Below are positions 1 through 11,720 of a DNA stretch of 64,000 nucleotides, in pieces. Origin of the DNA: Mactra quadrangularis (taxonomy: Eukaryota; Mollusca; Bivalvia; Venerida; Mactridae). Below the pieces are notes generated by a model. That model was given only the letters and a program-made list of their open reading frames with translations. It was not told where the DNA came from and did no database searches. A program made the position numbers and the translations under genes. The stretch spans positions 35,118,011 through 35,182,010 of the forward strand of contig CM046297.1 in the NCBI GenBank assembly GCA_025267735.1, written 5' to 3'. How positions within the stretch are numbered: the stretch's first letter is position 1; the number at the start of each line of letters is the position of its first letter.

Positions 1-419
1 TTTCTTGCTATTTTATGAACTGTAACTGTTTTATGGTTTGGTTAGTTACATATATTAACTTACATCAATATATTTTAACTTACAGTGATATATTTTCACA
101 CTTGTTTGGGGATTTTTTATACTATGTTTTTTTTGGTGAGCAAATTTTGTCAAGCTGTAAGAATGAATTTGAACATATGGCAGTTTTTGTTGAAAAATAC
201 AATATTTCACTTAAATTGAATCTTTCGATAAAACTAGATTTACTGAATGGAAATATGTGAATATGACAAGTGAAATTTGCTGCTGTCATTAAAGATTTAA
301 AAAAAAATTTGCCGAAGTCAAAATTGGTCAAAATTTTCTTCATTCATTGGCATTTTGGCATTATCATTATTTGTGTATAACAGTATAAAATTAGCTGCAG
401 TTAAATGTAAAACTCAAAT

Positions 420-652
420 AGGTTTTGCTGAAGTCAAAATGTTTGCTGAAGACATTGTTTTGCTGAAGTCAACATAGTTTGGGCTGAAATCAGAATTTTG
501 CTGAAGTCAATGTGGTTTACTGAAATCCATTGGTTTTGTTGAAGCCAAAATTTTGCTGAATTCAAATACTTTGCTGAAGATTGAAAATGTTTTTGCTGAA
601 ATCAATTTTGCTGAAGTTAAATAAGTCTAAGTGATAGAATTTGCTGAAATGT
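420..652. repeat. Degenerate short tandem repeat (about 18-20 bp, GCTGAAGTCAAAAT)
   Basis: At least eleven variants of 'ttttgctgaagtcaaaat' follow one another with irregular spacing; an isolated related unit (gccgaagtcaaaat) occurs at 310. The copies are diverged, so the array is old. No coding potential is evident. Confidence 0.7.
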
Positions 653-2118
653 GAAGCCTGGTAATTGGTACAGTGTCTTCAGCGAAGATTTTTCTTGGAT
701 TTCCTGGTTTACTAAGTAGAACACGATGTACATGTATAAACAATGTATAAATATTTATATATCTTGGATTAACTAAAGGGTATGTTTTTTCTTGTAAGTA
801 TAAAATATTTCTTTGATTATAATTGATTACATTAGAGACACGCACCCTACAATATGGAACCAGCTTCTATGAGAATGGTTAAGGTTTTCTTCCTGGAACT
901 GAGCTTTTAACCAGTAACTATAGGTGTGTAATTTTATCATTGATTTACAAATGTCCTACAGAATGAAGAATATGTGGTAGGTCAGAAAATGGTGGAAGAA
1001 TTTATTTCAATTCACCTAATTCGAGGAAAGTACGCCCCTTCCGTGTGACCTTTGAAAGAGAGTCATGGCCTAGCTTTCAAGTTTGGCTATTTATGATATA
1101 AATAAAGCAGATTCTGCTTATATAGAATGGAAGTCAAGCACTGATGCATTCCAGGAATGGTGGTTAGGTGAACTGTTAGCCTCATATGACCCATGACTTT
1201 CGAAAAAATGTCTAATGAATTTTGACTGTTCAAAAGGGGGTCAGTAAAAAAATCTAAAACATGTTAAGCAAAAGGTCTTACAGTACAAAAGAGAAAATTG
1301 TTAATTATATTGCCTCTTAGTCATGAAAAACAATTATTTTTATGCCAGTATTAAGCAAAGGATTAGCATTTCATAATATTAGTTTATGAGTAGTAAGGAA
1401 TGCCAAGATATTTAGTAATACTTGTTGCTAATACTTTGTTAGTAATATAGTGAACAGTAATACTATTTAAATAACAATAATTCTCTTGGATTGTAATCCT
1501 ATGGTGGAAGTTAATCCTTGTAATGAACTTATTAATGAGAAGTTGGGTTGTTGCAAAAATACTCTAACTTTTACTTTTTTTTTCGTAAATGAGGGTCGTT
1601 GCAAAGTTTACTCTGAATTTCATATATTTTTACACAAGGTAAAAAAGTTTTGTGCATTTTTTATAATTTTACCATAAATAAGGGGCATCACATTCATAGA
1701 GGGTCATAGCCAAAAATACTCCAGATTACTATAAATGAAGGTTGTCCCTAAACTTCTCTAAATTCATAATTTTATTACATAGTTAAGCTAATTTTGCGCC
1801 TCTATTTCCATTATTTATCCATAAAAGAGGTCATTGCAAAAATAATCTATATGTCGTTATTTCTTACCACAGTTAAGCTAATATTTCCCTGAAAGTCTAG
1901 ATTTATCATTTATAAAGTCTTTTATTTCTTTGTTGTTGTTCTCGGAGATGTATCATTACACAGGGATCAAAGAATTATCTTTTCAGAAAATATATTTTTT
2001 ACTGCGAGGAATAAGAGAGTTATATACTGTTAGCAGAATAAGGTGGTTAAAATTCCAATGTGATTGAATCATCCTCTGTAGATAGATACCTTTATTTCTC
2101 ATTCTAATAGCATCACAT

Positions 2119-2350
2119 AGACTGGCTTCAGTTTGTACTGAAATTTTATGTCTTTTTAAGTATGTGCAGTTTAGTACTGGCTTTAAGTTTGCTGAAATTT
2201 TATGTCCTTTAGTACTGGATTTTTTATAACTGGCTTTCCATTTTACTGATACTTTATGTTTTTTAGTACTGGACCTTTTTGCTGAAATTTTGTGTCTTTT
2301 TAAAACTGGATTTTTGGTCTGGCCTTCCTTATGCTGAATTTTATGTCTTT
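2119..2350. repeat. Degenerate tandem repeat (gctgaaattttatgtctttttagtactgg type)
   Basis: Four to five diverged units share 'tgctgaaattttatgt', 'ctttttag' and 'tactggctt' blocks at intervals of roughly 45-65 bp. It is a simple diverged satellite-like array in the intron. Confidence 0.6.
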
Positions 2351-3299
2351 TTGATTTTTTATATTTTGTTTAAAGCCGTGTCATCACAATTATTGGTCAT
2401 TTTATGGTGGCCAGTGATATTCACATGGCTGTCCAAGACTCTGGTCTATAACCAGTGCTCACCTCCACTTCCACACGGCTGACAATTTCTCCATATCTAT
2501 AGAAGTTATAAATATGTGTAGTTAAATTTTTAATGTTGAATTTTTTGTGTGGATATATTTGATGGGGAGAGTATGTGATATTTATGAATGAAAAACTATA
2601 ATTTAATGTTTTAACTGAAGTTTTTACCTTGGAAATTTGAAATTTATTTGATTTTAAGCCTTTAAGTAATATGTTTTTGCAATTTGTATCTTTTTCGTCA
2701 GTTCAGGATTTCAGTTGGCATAAATGATTGATATGCGTGTCACAATCCTACTTACCTCTCCACAGGAGCTAACCTTAACAGTGAGTCCAACTTTAAAAAG
2801 AGGTTCTCGAAAATGGTCACTAACTTCCTGACTCTCAGAGCAGTTCACTTTCACTTCATGCTAAGTAATTATGTTTGTTTAGCAACAATAAAAAAACAAA
2901 AACAAACAAATCCTACAAAATAAAGTAAAAACAAAGTTAAATGTATAAAAGCAACATTCAAAGTCATGGTAATGTTGTACGAAACACTATAGTAATATGT
3001 TATATATAAGTAAAGTCACCTGTATACTAAAGTGAATTAATTCTGAGAGGGTAAAAAACTAGATGTTTTATAAAAAACAAGACATTAGACTGACTGGTGT
3101 CAAGGTAGAAGAGTTTCACTGATGTCTTATCTTAGTTTCTTATCTTCTGAATTATTTATTTTTCTTGACAATTTCCTATCTTTTTTGTAACTTTGGATAT
3201 TTATACAGCATGTTTGAATCTTTCTTGTGTTTAAAGTGTTTCATGCACTTCAATTATCAAACTACAGTATGCTTCATGTGTATTTATAATATTTTTATA

Positions 3300-3835
3300 A
3301 TGTGTTTCATGTGTTTCAATTAATATTTAACAGTGTGTTTCATGTGTTTTATTTATCAGTCAACAGTGTGTTTCATGTGTTTCATTTATCAGTCAACAGT
3401 GTGTTTCATTTGTTTTATTTATCAGTCAACAGTGTGTTTCATGTGTTTCATTTATCAGTCAACCGTGTGTTTCATGTGTTTTATTTACCATTCAACAGTG
3501 TGTTTCATGTGTTTTATTTATCAGTCAACAGTGTGTTTCATGTGTTTTAATTAAATATTCTAAAATGTGTTTCATGTGTTTTATTTATCAGTCAACAGTG
3601 TGTTTCATGTGTTTTATTTATCAGTCAACAGTGTGTTTCATGTGTTTTATTTATCAGTCAACAGTGTGTTTTATGTGTTTTAATTATCAGTAAACAGTGT
3701 GTTTTATGTGTTTTATTTATCGTTCAACAGTGTGTTTAATGTGTTTTGATTATCAGTCAACAGTGTGTTTAAATGTGTTTTAATTATCAGCCAACAATGT
3801 GTTTCATGTGTTTTATTTGTCATTCACCAGAGTGT
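3300..3835. repeat. 33-bp minisatellite (CAGTGTGTTTCATGTG... unit)
   Basis: About sixteen units of a 33-bp repeat start from 'cagtgtgtttcatgtg' and contain 'tttatcagtcaa'. Because 33 is a multiple of three, the forward frames read as 11-residue repeats (FHVFYLSVN type and CFIYQSTV type) for some 70-80 codons. That openness follows from the repeat and is not evidence of a gene. Unit order is interrupted near 3548-3565 by a diverged copy. More degenerate TGTGTTT-rich sequence extends to both sides (about 3235 to 4275). Confidence 0.9.
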
Positions 3836-5611
3836 TTTAATGTTTAAACTTTTATGTGTTTCAATGTAATGCTTTTTCAGTTACCAAACTATTTACACGT
3901 TACATGTGTATTTTTATTAAATATCTGTGACATGTTTCAATGTTAGAAATATGTGTTTAACTAGATATCAATAGTGTGATTATAGTGTGTTTTAATTTAT
4001 CAGTGTGTTATGTGCTTTTTTGTGTTTTGATTATATACAGTGTGTTTCATGTGAAATATCATGTGTGTTTTGGATATATATGGTGTTTTATTTATCTGCT
4101 GTGTATTTCACTGGATATTCATTGTGTGACTAAGGAATATTATGGCATGTTTCTATTTGGATATCTTATGTGTTCAATGGATATGGGGTATAAATCTATG
4201 CGATATGTGTTTTAACCGGATGTATATGACATGTTTTGTTTGAATAATTTTATGATATGTGTTTTAAGATTTCAATGATGTGTATCAATTGGATTTTGTG
4301 TGCTTTAGTTTATTTACCAAGTGCATTTCAACACATTCAATAAAAAACCAACTGTATTTGAGCACAAGTGTGTGGGATCACTTATGGAAATCCATTTTTC
4401 CCCTTTGTTCTTGGGTGGCTTTGAATTGGTCAAATTTGTTGAAACTACAGATAAAATATTGACAAGTTGCTGTCAAATTGAACATTTGGTTTATTTCAAT
4501 GTCCAGGAAATCAGTCTTGAAAACACCTTTTCTATTAAGCTAGGATGGATCCAGTGATATTTTCCTGGAGAAGGTCTCCAGATGCTGAAGTTCTTTTCCA
4601 GAGGGACTCTAAGTGCCTTAATATCAATTAAATATCAAGTTTTAATCTTACTACCAAAATATCACTTTTGCTATCAATCCTTAATTTCTTATGACTATTT
4701 TAGCTAGACTTACTTGTCAGTGTAGCTTATTTAATCTGTTTGTAAGTCGTCCATATTACTGCCTTCAATCATAAAACCAACTCAAAAAGTAGTTCCATTG
4801 AAAACATGTGATATATCTGCCTATTTAAAAGTCTCTGAGGGTTAGAGTAAGAAATACCCACCTCCTTGCTGACTTAGCTCCCCCTTCTCCATAAGCTCCG
4901 CCCATGTTTAATACTTATCTTTCTCATTCTTCTTGTCTGAATATCTTCACTGTAGAAACCTGTCTCCATGTTAGTTATCTGTCTTCACATCTCTATCTAT
5001 CATTTTATATTTGATTTTATTGAATTAGAACTCTCAATTAGACTGGGTCACTGGTTTTTGTCTTTGATGGCTTCAACATTTTTGTTAGTTTTGTAAACCA
5101 GTCCAGAAAATTTGATATGAAGGTCAAGGTTATGGAATTAGAATGGTGCACTGGGTTTTTGACAATTTGTGTCTAAATATTAACCACCAAATCATTGCTT
5201 GTTTGTGTCTTTTAATTGGGCCAGTATATAATTATGTCACATTGTAGTCACTCCTGTAAGTACCTGTATGAGACTCGTGATCATTGTTGCATTTTAATTA
5301 TACCATCATTAACTTATTTCTAAAAGTATGTTACTGTGTGCCAGTATAGTTGATAGGTTATGTCTGACTGTTTTACCTTTAATATAAAAACCAAGTTTTT
5401 GACATGTATACTGAACACAGTATGTGACTTTGAATGAATGAGGTCTACCTGTCTATAGAAAACATCATTATGTATTACTTTACTGTGAAACCTTTAAAAC
5501 ATGCAGAAAAGACTGGGGCATAAGTGAGAGTGCTGTTCAAAGTCTGCTCTCTTATACACATTCAGCCGATTTTTGAGGGTGGCTGGTTATGAGAGTCCGC
5601 TATTGCGGTAC

Positions 5612-5840
5612 CTGTTGTGGCAAGGGTTGTTATGATATTGGACTGGTAGTCATTGTCTAGCCAGCTTCATGTTGATTCAAACCACATCTAAAACCTAAAC
5701 CCTTGTTTACTTGAACACAAAACTATCCTGATTACTCACTACCTGGGGATCAGGAAGCTGACTGGAAAGTGAATATTCTTAGTTGTTAGAACTTGTTTCA
5801 CAATGGAGCTAAATGAATTAGTATATGCATTAAATGAAAG
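5612..5840 (+). mobile_element. SINE family B copy
   Basis: Contains 'ggactggtagtcattgtcta', a decayed box B ('tgattcaaaccac'), 'acctggggatcaggaagctg' and 'gaacttgtttcacaatgga', shared in order with the copies at 25350-25560 and 40465-40660. Confidence 0.7.
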
Positions 5841-6463
5841 ATCTTTTTTGAGATGGCTTTGAATGGGAGGTGGTTGTCATATGTGTTCTTAGTAGTGCTG
5901 ATGTTGAAGAATATTGTCGTCAAAATCTGGCTTTCGACAGAGGTTGCTCTGTATTGTTGCAAAATGTGTATATGTTATAATGATGAACCATGCAATTTTG
6001 TTACATTAATCAAGTATCGCTGTACGAGGCATCAGCGTGTCTGATGCATTATGGTATATGTGATGATAATTTGTTATACAAATGTTTCGGTATAAAAAAC
6101 ACTTATCTCTAGCATGTTCTCGTATGCCTCAGTAATTTTAAGTTTTACGATTTTTACTAACTGGCAAATCTTGTCTCCTTTTTATGGTGATTGAAGAGTC
6201 TCTAGCGTGTAATTGTTAATTTGATTGCGGTTTAAGGGTGCACCTTCTATGATCTGGAACCCTAATTTTATTACTTAGTTAAGAACTGTGTTTTTTGCTG
6301 AATTTTCATGTAAAGGTTTGCAAAATATTTGCCCTGTTGGACCCATGTCATAGCAGCGCTGTCAGTGCTTCGATTAAACTTAGTTGAAAAATGTGTTGTT
6401 TTACTTGATTTTCATTTGCACAAGTTTTTAATTTCAATATGTTAGTTTATTTACATAGAGAAA

Positions 6464-6553
6464 TACATATTGCAGGTTTAGTGCAAAACATTCGTTACTC
6501 AATATAAGAAAAGAGTGTGTTACGATCGATTTGGGCTAAACCCGCAATATGTA
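6464..6553. mobile_element. Very short inverted-repeat element (about 90 bp MITE)
   Basis: Arms TACATATTGCAGGTTTAG (6464-6481) and CTAAACCCGCAATATGTA (6536-6553) are reverse complements with a single mismatch, around a 54-bp loop. If the terminal TA on each side is the target duplication, the element would be CATATTGC...GCAATATG, as in Tc1/mariner-type MITEs. The family assignment is a guess; the inverted repeat is plain in the sequence. Confidence 0.65.
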
Positions 6554-8067
6554 ATTTGGTTATGACATTAACTATGAGATGCTGTTGACTATGAATGACC
6601 TAGAGCTATTGGCAAGAAAAATAGAAAATGACCAGATATGTCCAACTGCATTTATATGTAAGGAACAGAGCTGAGTACAAACAAATGTAGATAAATGTTA
6701 AGAAATGGGGTTTTCCCATTAGTAGCATTGAATGATTAAAATCAATCAATAAGACCAAAATGTTGAATCAACTTGCTTAATATTAGATCTTCTGTTTTAA
6801 ACTGTTTTATGTTTTATTTTCATCCATCTATTCACCCCACTGTGCTATTTTGGGTCCTAGTAATATTATGAATGAATAAATTTTTATGATTGATTCCCCA
6901 TAGTAGTAAAATATTACCATGAAGTATTTATAGACTGTGCTACAAGGCTTATCAGTGAAGAAAAATACTTGGGAGCCAGTCTATAAGATGCATAGAATGT
7001 GATAATGAGATATTCTTGAGATATCTCGAGAATTGAGAACCAGTCATATTCTAGGAATAGATAGACTGGTACCTTTATACAGGTAGGATGAGTAACCACA
7101 GACTGTTGAGATTTATCAGGAAAATTTGATGCACAGTCTAGTTTCGGAACCCGGCACTTTCGTGTTATGTATGGAAGCGGAATTTCTATTCAGTGTTTAA
7201 AACAGTTTTTCATGGCAGTGTTTTAAAAACAGTTCTTATACTTACTTAAACTTTGCGATTTATCAAATGTTCAGTTGAAATATGAAAACTAAGCTGGATA
7301 TTAAGGCAACCTCAGGTAAAATTAAAAATGTTAAAATTTTTGAAAGTTTTAAATTGTTTAACATTGAAAAGTTTCAAATTTTGGAAAATCGGAATGATAT
7401 TTTGTGGTTTGGATATTCAGCTGTTCAGATTTAAAATGTTCTGAATTTCTTAACCCAATCAGTATTTTGTTCATGTACTGGCAGTTGCCGGCACATTAAC
7501 CCAGCTGATTTAAATACTCAGTGCAGTACTTCTTTATTCATCATGTATAAATATTTTCTGTAAAAATGTTCATGGATTATCAAAAAATAATGAGTATTTA
7601 AATCAGAAGGGTAATTAATTTTGTTCATTTCTTGTGAAAATTGTTTCTCAAAGAGCTTGTAACAAAATAGGAAACAGATTAAAATATGTTGAAACATATT
7701 ATAAGAAATTTATCGCTAGTGTTGGTTGGAATTTATCATTATCTCAGCTATAAATAGACCATTTCTGGTATTTCAGGTTCTTTAATTCGAAGTTCCTAAC
7801 TTTGCTTCCAGAGTTAAATAAACAGGTGTTCCATGTATCAGGATTTCATCTCCAAATATTGATAAGACTTTGTGTATATCAGTGTTTTTAAATATTTTAA
7901 ATTGTTTCCATGCAATCTGTTGGAGACGGTAATCTTGTTTTTTGTTTATAAAATATGTAAAAAAGATAATGCCTCCAAATTTCTTGATTATCAATATTGT
8001 ATGACTCACTATTAAAGTTTTTAATTTAATCAAAGTCAATTGCAAAACAAGTTCTTACAACTTATTA

Positions 8068-8225
8068 TTTTAAGTCTGTTTCCTGGTGCCCAGTACTAAG
8101 CTAGTTGGATAAAGTTTCTTGCTCCAGGAAACAACACTGGTAGTTTTTTGGATTGGATTTGAACCAACTCAGAGCTGGCTATCTAATGAATACCAGTCCA
8201 CCGTCCTTACCACTTGGCCACGCAA
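8068..8225 (-). mobile_element. SINE family B copy, minus strand, with tRNA-like head
   Basis: Read on the minus strand it starts TGGCCAAGTGGTAAGGACGG, has GGTTCAAATCC as box B, then 'gttgtttcctggagcaagaa' and 'cttagtactgggcaccagga'. The head resembles a class II (Ser/Leu-type) tRNA, which suggests the origin of the family. It is 3' truncated. Confidence 0.75.
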
Positions 8226-8379
8226 CAACTCACTTTTAGTTGTATCAATGGTGTAGCCACATAGAGATGTACTAAACCATGCTGAAGGGTCCGAACATGT
8301 CTAGTCTTAAAAACATGTAAATAAAGAAGGATGCAGCCCTCCAAGCTACCTAAATCTAGATCTACTAATCCATCATGGA

Positions 8380-8545
8380 GTTGTTGGTTCAATACGGCCA
8401 TTATGTTTGGCCATTATGTTTGGCATCTGTCAGTTACTGACAAAAGTATGTGCCTGGTTAACAGCTTAATGGTGTGTAGGTTGACTGATGACCATTTATA
8501 TGACTTATGCGATGTGCTGCTATGGAGTTACACTCCCACCCCCCA
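8380..8545 (+). mobile_element. SINE family A, 3' body fragment
   Basis: It retains 'catctgtcagttactgacaa', 'gtatgtgcctggttaacagc', 'gtaggttgactgatga' and 'gctgctatggagtta', in the family order. The head is missing. Confidence 0.65.
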
Positions 8546-8816
8546 AAAAAAGTAAAGTTGAGTTATAGACTCCACCAGAGTATGTTCTAACTCGCTTGGT
8601 TCTCTGAGCTGAAATTATTGATACTGACAAGTCTGATTGTAAGGTAGTTATTAAGATTTGGCTTGGATCCATTTTATATTGTTTTTTGTTGTAATTTAAT
8701 TAGATGAGTGACAATGGCGTGTTGTAACCATTTTATCTTGATTAGAAATCAGTCTTGACTCTTCAGTGAGTGTAAATGCTGTGATGGTTTGTTTAGGTAG
8801 AGAAGTTTCTCTTGAC

Positions 8817-9236
8817 TTTGACTTTACTTTGCCACTGTCCATTTTATGGGGAAAACCCTTTGACTTTACTTTGCCACTGTCCATTTTATGAGGAAAACCC
8901 TTTGACTTTACTTTGCCACTGTCCATTTTATGGGGAAAACCCTTTGACTTTACTTTGCCACTGTCCATTTTATGGGAAAAACCCTTTGACTTTACTTTGC
9001 CACTGTCCATTTTATGGGAAAAACCCTTTGACTTTACTTTGCCACTGTCCATTTTATGGGAAAAACCCTTTGACTTTACTTTGCCACTGTCCATTTTATG
9101 GGAAAAACCCTTTGACTTTACTTTGCCACTGTCCATTTTATGGGGAAAACCCCTTGACTTTACTTTGCCACTGTCCATTTTATGGGGAAAACCCTTTGAC
9201 TTTACTTTGCCACTGTCTGTTCCATGGCAGAAACCC
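8817..9236. repeat. 42-bp tandem repeat, ten units, open in several frames
   Basis: Ten units of exactly 42 bp begin at 8817, 8859, 8901 and so on to 9195. All contain TTTGACTTTACTTTGCCACT followed by 'gtccattttatggg' and an A-run/CCC end; the last is diverged. The central units are nearly identical, which suggests recent homogenisation. On the minus strand each unit reads as a 14-residue repeat (MDSGKVKSKGFPHK, with S/P variation), and two plus-strand frames are also open. With no splice signals or other coding support I call it a minisatellite. Confidence 0.9.
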
Positions 9237-10059
9237 TTTAGGTTCTTGCTTTTTTTTTTGCATACTTTCTATAACAAAAGTTCGACCCTTTACCAGTCAA
9301 TATTGCATTTTCATGTGTCTGACTCCTGCCTCTTCAAATTGCTGCCACAGGACTTAGAATTGGTTTATTTTACGGGATTTAAGGAATTTAATGTAAGAAA
9401 AGTTGCGTAAAAAAACCACCCTTTTTTGTGCTCCTCCCCTATCAAAACATGTCTCGGTGTGTCCCAGGGGGGGATATTAAAGGGACATAGCGCCCCTCAT
9501 TGCCAGAAATGAATAGGGGTCATTAAGTCTAGCACAAGCACTAGGCACTTTAAACCCTGTTTTGGCAAAATATTACTGAATGACATGCAAGTTTAGTGTT
9601 GAAATTTGCCAACATGGGAATTCCAAATTTTATGCACTGCTGCAGTTTAGAAGTCTGTTTTAATATCCTTTACTTATTTGAAAATGTTACACCTTTTATT
9701 ATTGGGTACAAAACTTAATTATCTATTATAATCACTATGTTACTATATAGATCATTTTTATTGCTTGCAATTTGGCGTATGATCATAACAGCCTTGATAA
9801 TGGCGTAAATTTTGTTACTTTTATGTGAGAAAACGTTAGATAAAGTTGATAGGCTTGCTAGGTTTTTATGTGCCACTGTTTAGTGTTTGCCATCTTCTTT
9901 CTTAAAATTTCTTTTCATGATTTTCTTTCGTCTTACTAAATTTCCAGAATTCTTCTTGCTTAATGTTTTTGGGTATTTGGTAGAATTATGGCCCAGAACA
10001 TTTTTGAGAATGCATTGCATTAAGTAAGTTGACATCTTCTGTTTTATAGTGTGACACTG

Positions 10060-10118
10060 GCCTGCCCAGCTAGCTCAGTTGGTAGCACAGCAAGTCTACT
10101 GATTGTGGGGCCGTGGGT
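10060..10118 (+). mobile_element. SINE family A, head fragment
   Basis: 'cctgcccagctagctcagtt' followed by 'ggtagcacagcaagtctact' and 'gtgggttct'. Similarity stops inside box B and no body follows. Confidence 0.7.
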
Positions 10119-11261
10119 TCTGAAAAGGTTTGAAAAACTGAGTATGACCATTTGGCATTAGACCTGTATGAGATTATGGTTCATTGTGATTGAATGTTTC
10201 AATTTCATGCAATTCAAGAAATAGAAAATACTATTACCACCCTAAGATTTATTAATGAACTGAAGAAAAACCATAAACTTATGTAGGATTAGTCAATCAT
10301 ATAAAATGATGGAACTCTTATCTTATGATTTTTATGGCTTAATGCAAAACCAGTCTAACCTCATAAAAATATAAATGGAAATACACTGATTATGCATTGA
10401 ATTGAACCCAAAGATATCACATTATCTAAGAATCATAAGACTTGATGTAAAACCAGTCTAACTTTATATGAAATTTAGAATAGGCTAAACTGGTTTTGAG
10501 TAGAATGGAACCAAAAGATATCAAAATAGAAGACTAGTTTTGTGATGAAATGAACCCAAAGAAATGATGAAATGAATCCAATGATATCAGATTGGAGATC
10601 TAAGATATTTATCTAAGATAAAGGAGTGCACATCATCTGTGGATAATCTATCATTGATAATAATCTGATAATGTTTGGAAATTAGAATTAATATGATTAT
10701 TATATATCTGTTTGCAAGTTTTATGGTCTGAGGTTTTATGAGAGAGCTTACTTTTATGACCATTCTTATGGTACTGCACTTTTCTGGGAGATTTTAGGGT
10801 TTAAAGGCAGTTTGAGGGGCTTGCTTTATTGCGATTCTAATTATAAGTACTCTTCTTTGCTGAGGTGAAAAGGGTGGTCTCTTGTTTGATTAAAATCTTC
10901 TTTACTGAGTTTTTATATGGAATTAAGGGTTAAAACCTCTAACTTTATCTTCCTGAGGCATCTGGTTATCTGGACCCTCCTGGTGCCCAACTTTCAAAAT
11001 CTCACACCTGAAGCCATTGAAGTTAATCTTAAGTTTTTTTAGGCTTCTGGGCTTCCTTGTGAAATTCCAATTAAAAGTATTTTTTTTTGTGGTGCATCAT
11101 CTGCTAATCACTCATCCTGGTTTTCCAAGTCAAGATTTCATCTGAATCAGTGTGTTTATCATGAGATATAAATGTTAGATAATTAATGTCTAATTTATCA
11201 TCTATCATCTCTAGTAGGAACACAATAGATAAACATGTTAGGCAAAAAACAGCATACAATA

Positions 11262-11720
11262 TTTTGAGTACCAAATGGTAGGGCAAAAAACGTGTTTGGA
11301 AAAAATTACCCATAAAGCTTTTCCAGTTCTTCAATTACCTAACTTTGTTGGGCAACTGAATGGAAAACACCTTGATTGCTTTGAGTACCAAAAGGTTAAG
11401 TGTACAACTTATCTAGTACAAATGGTGAGGCAAAACATGTGGAAGAAAATCTTGCCCATACAGTTTCTTGAGTACCTGAAGAAGGCAAACAAACTTAAGT
11501 ATAAGTTTCTCAAGTGTCGAGCAATACTGCAAACATGTGGTGAATAAGTTCTATTTGTTGAGTAGGGTTTCAAACAATCTTAAGCGACACAATTTCTCAA
11601 GTTCCAAACTGTAAGGCAAAACATGAGTGGAAAAAAGCTTGCCCATTGTCAATTTCTTGAGTACCCAACGGTTGCCAACAAACTTGAGCTATACAATTTG
11701 CTGAGTACCAAAATGATTCT
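11262..11720. repeat. Degenerate tandem repeat with 'gagtaccaaa.ggt' and 'ggcaaaac' blocks
   Basis: Blocks such as 'tgagtaccaaaaggtta', 'aggcaaaacatgtgg', 'cttgcccat' and 'caatttcttgagtacc' recur in the same order at intervals of roughly 70-130 bp. Copies are diverged. Short frames inside it are unlikely to be coding. Confidence 0.6.

Noticed and set aside
7782..8045. 87-codon minus-strand frame, possibly a transposase remnant
   Set aside because: Somewhat protein-like near its end, but no conserved motif and no flanking element; too weak to call.
8817..9236. CRISPR array
   Set aside because: Units are contiguous with no unique spacers, and the sequence is eukaryotic.
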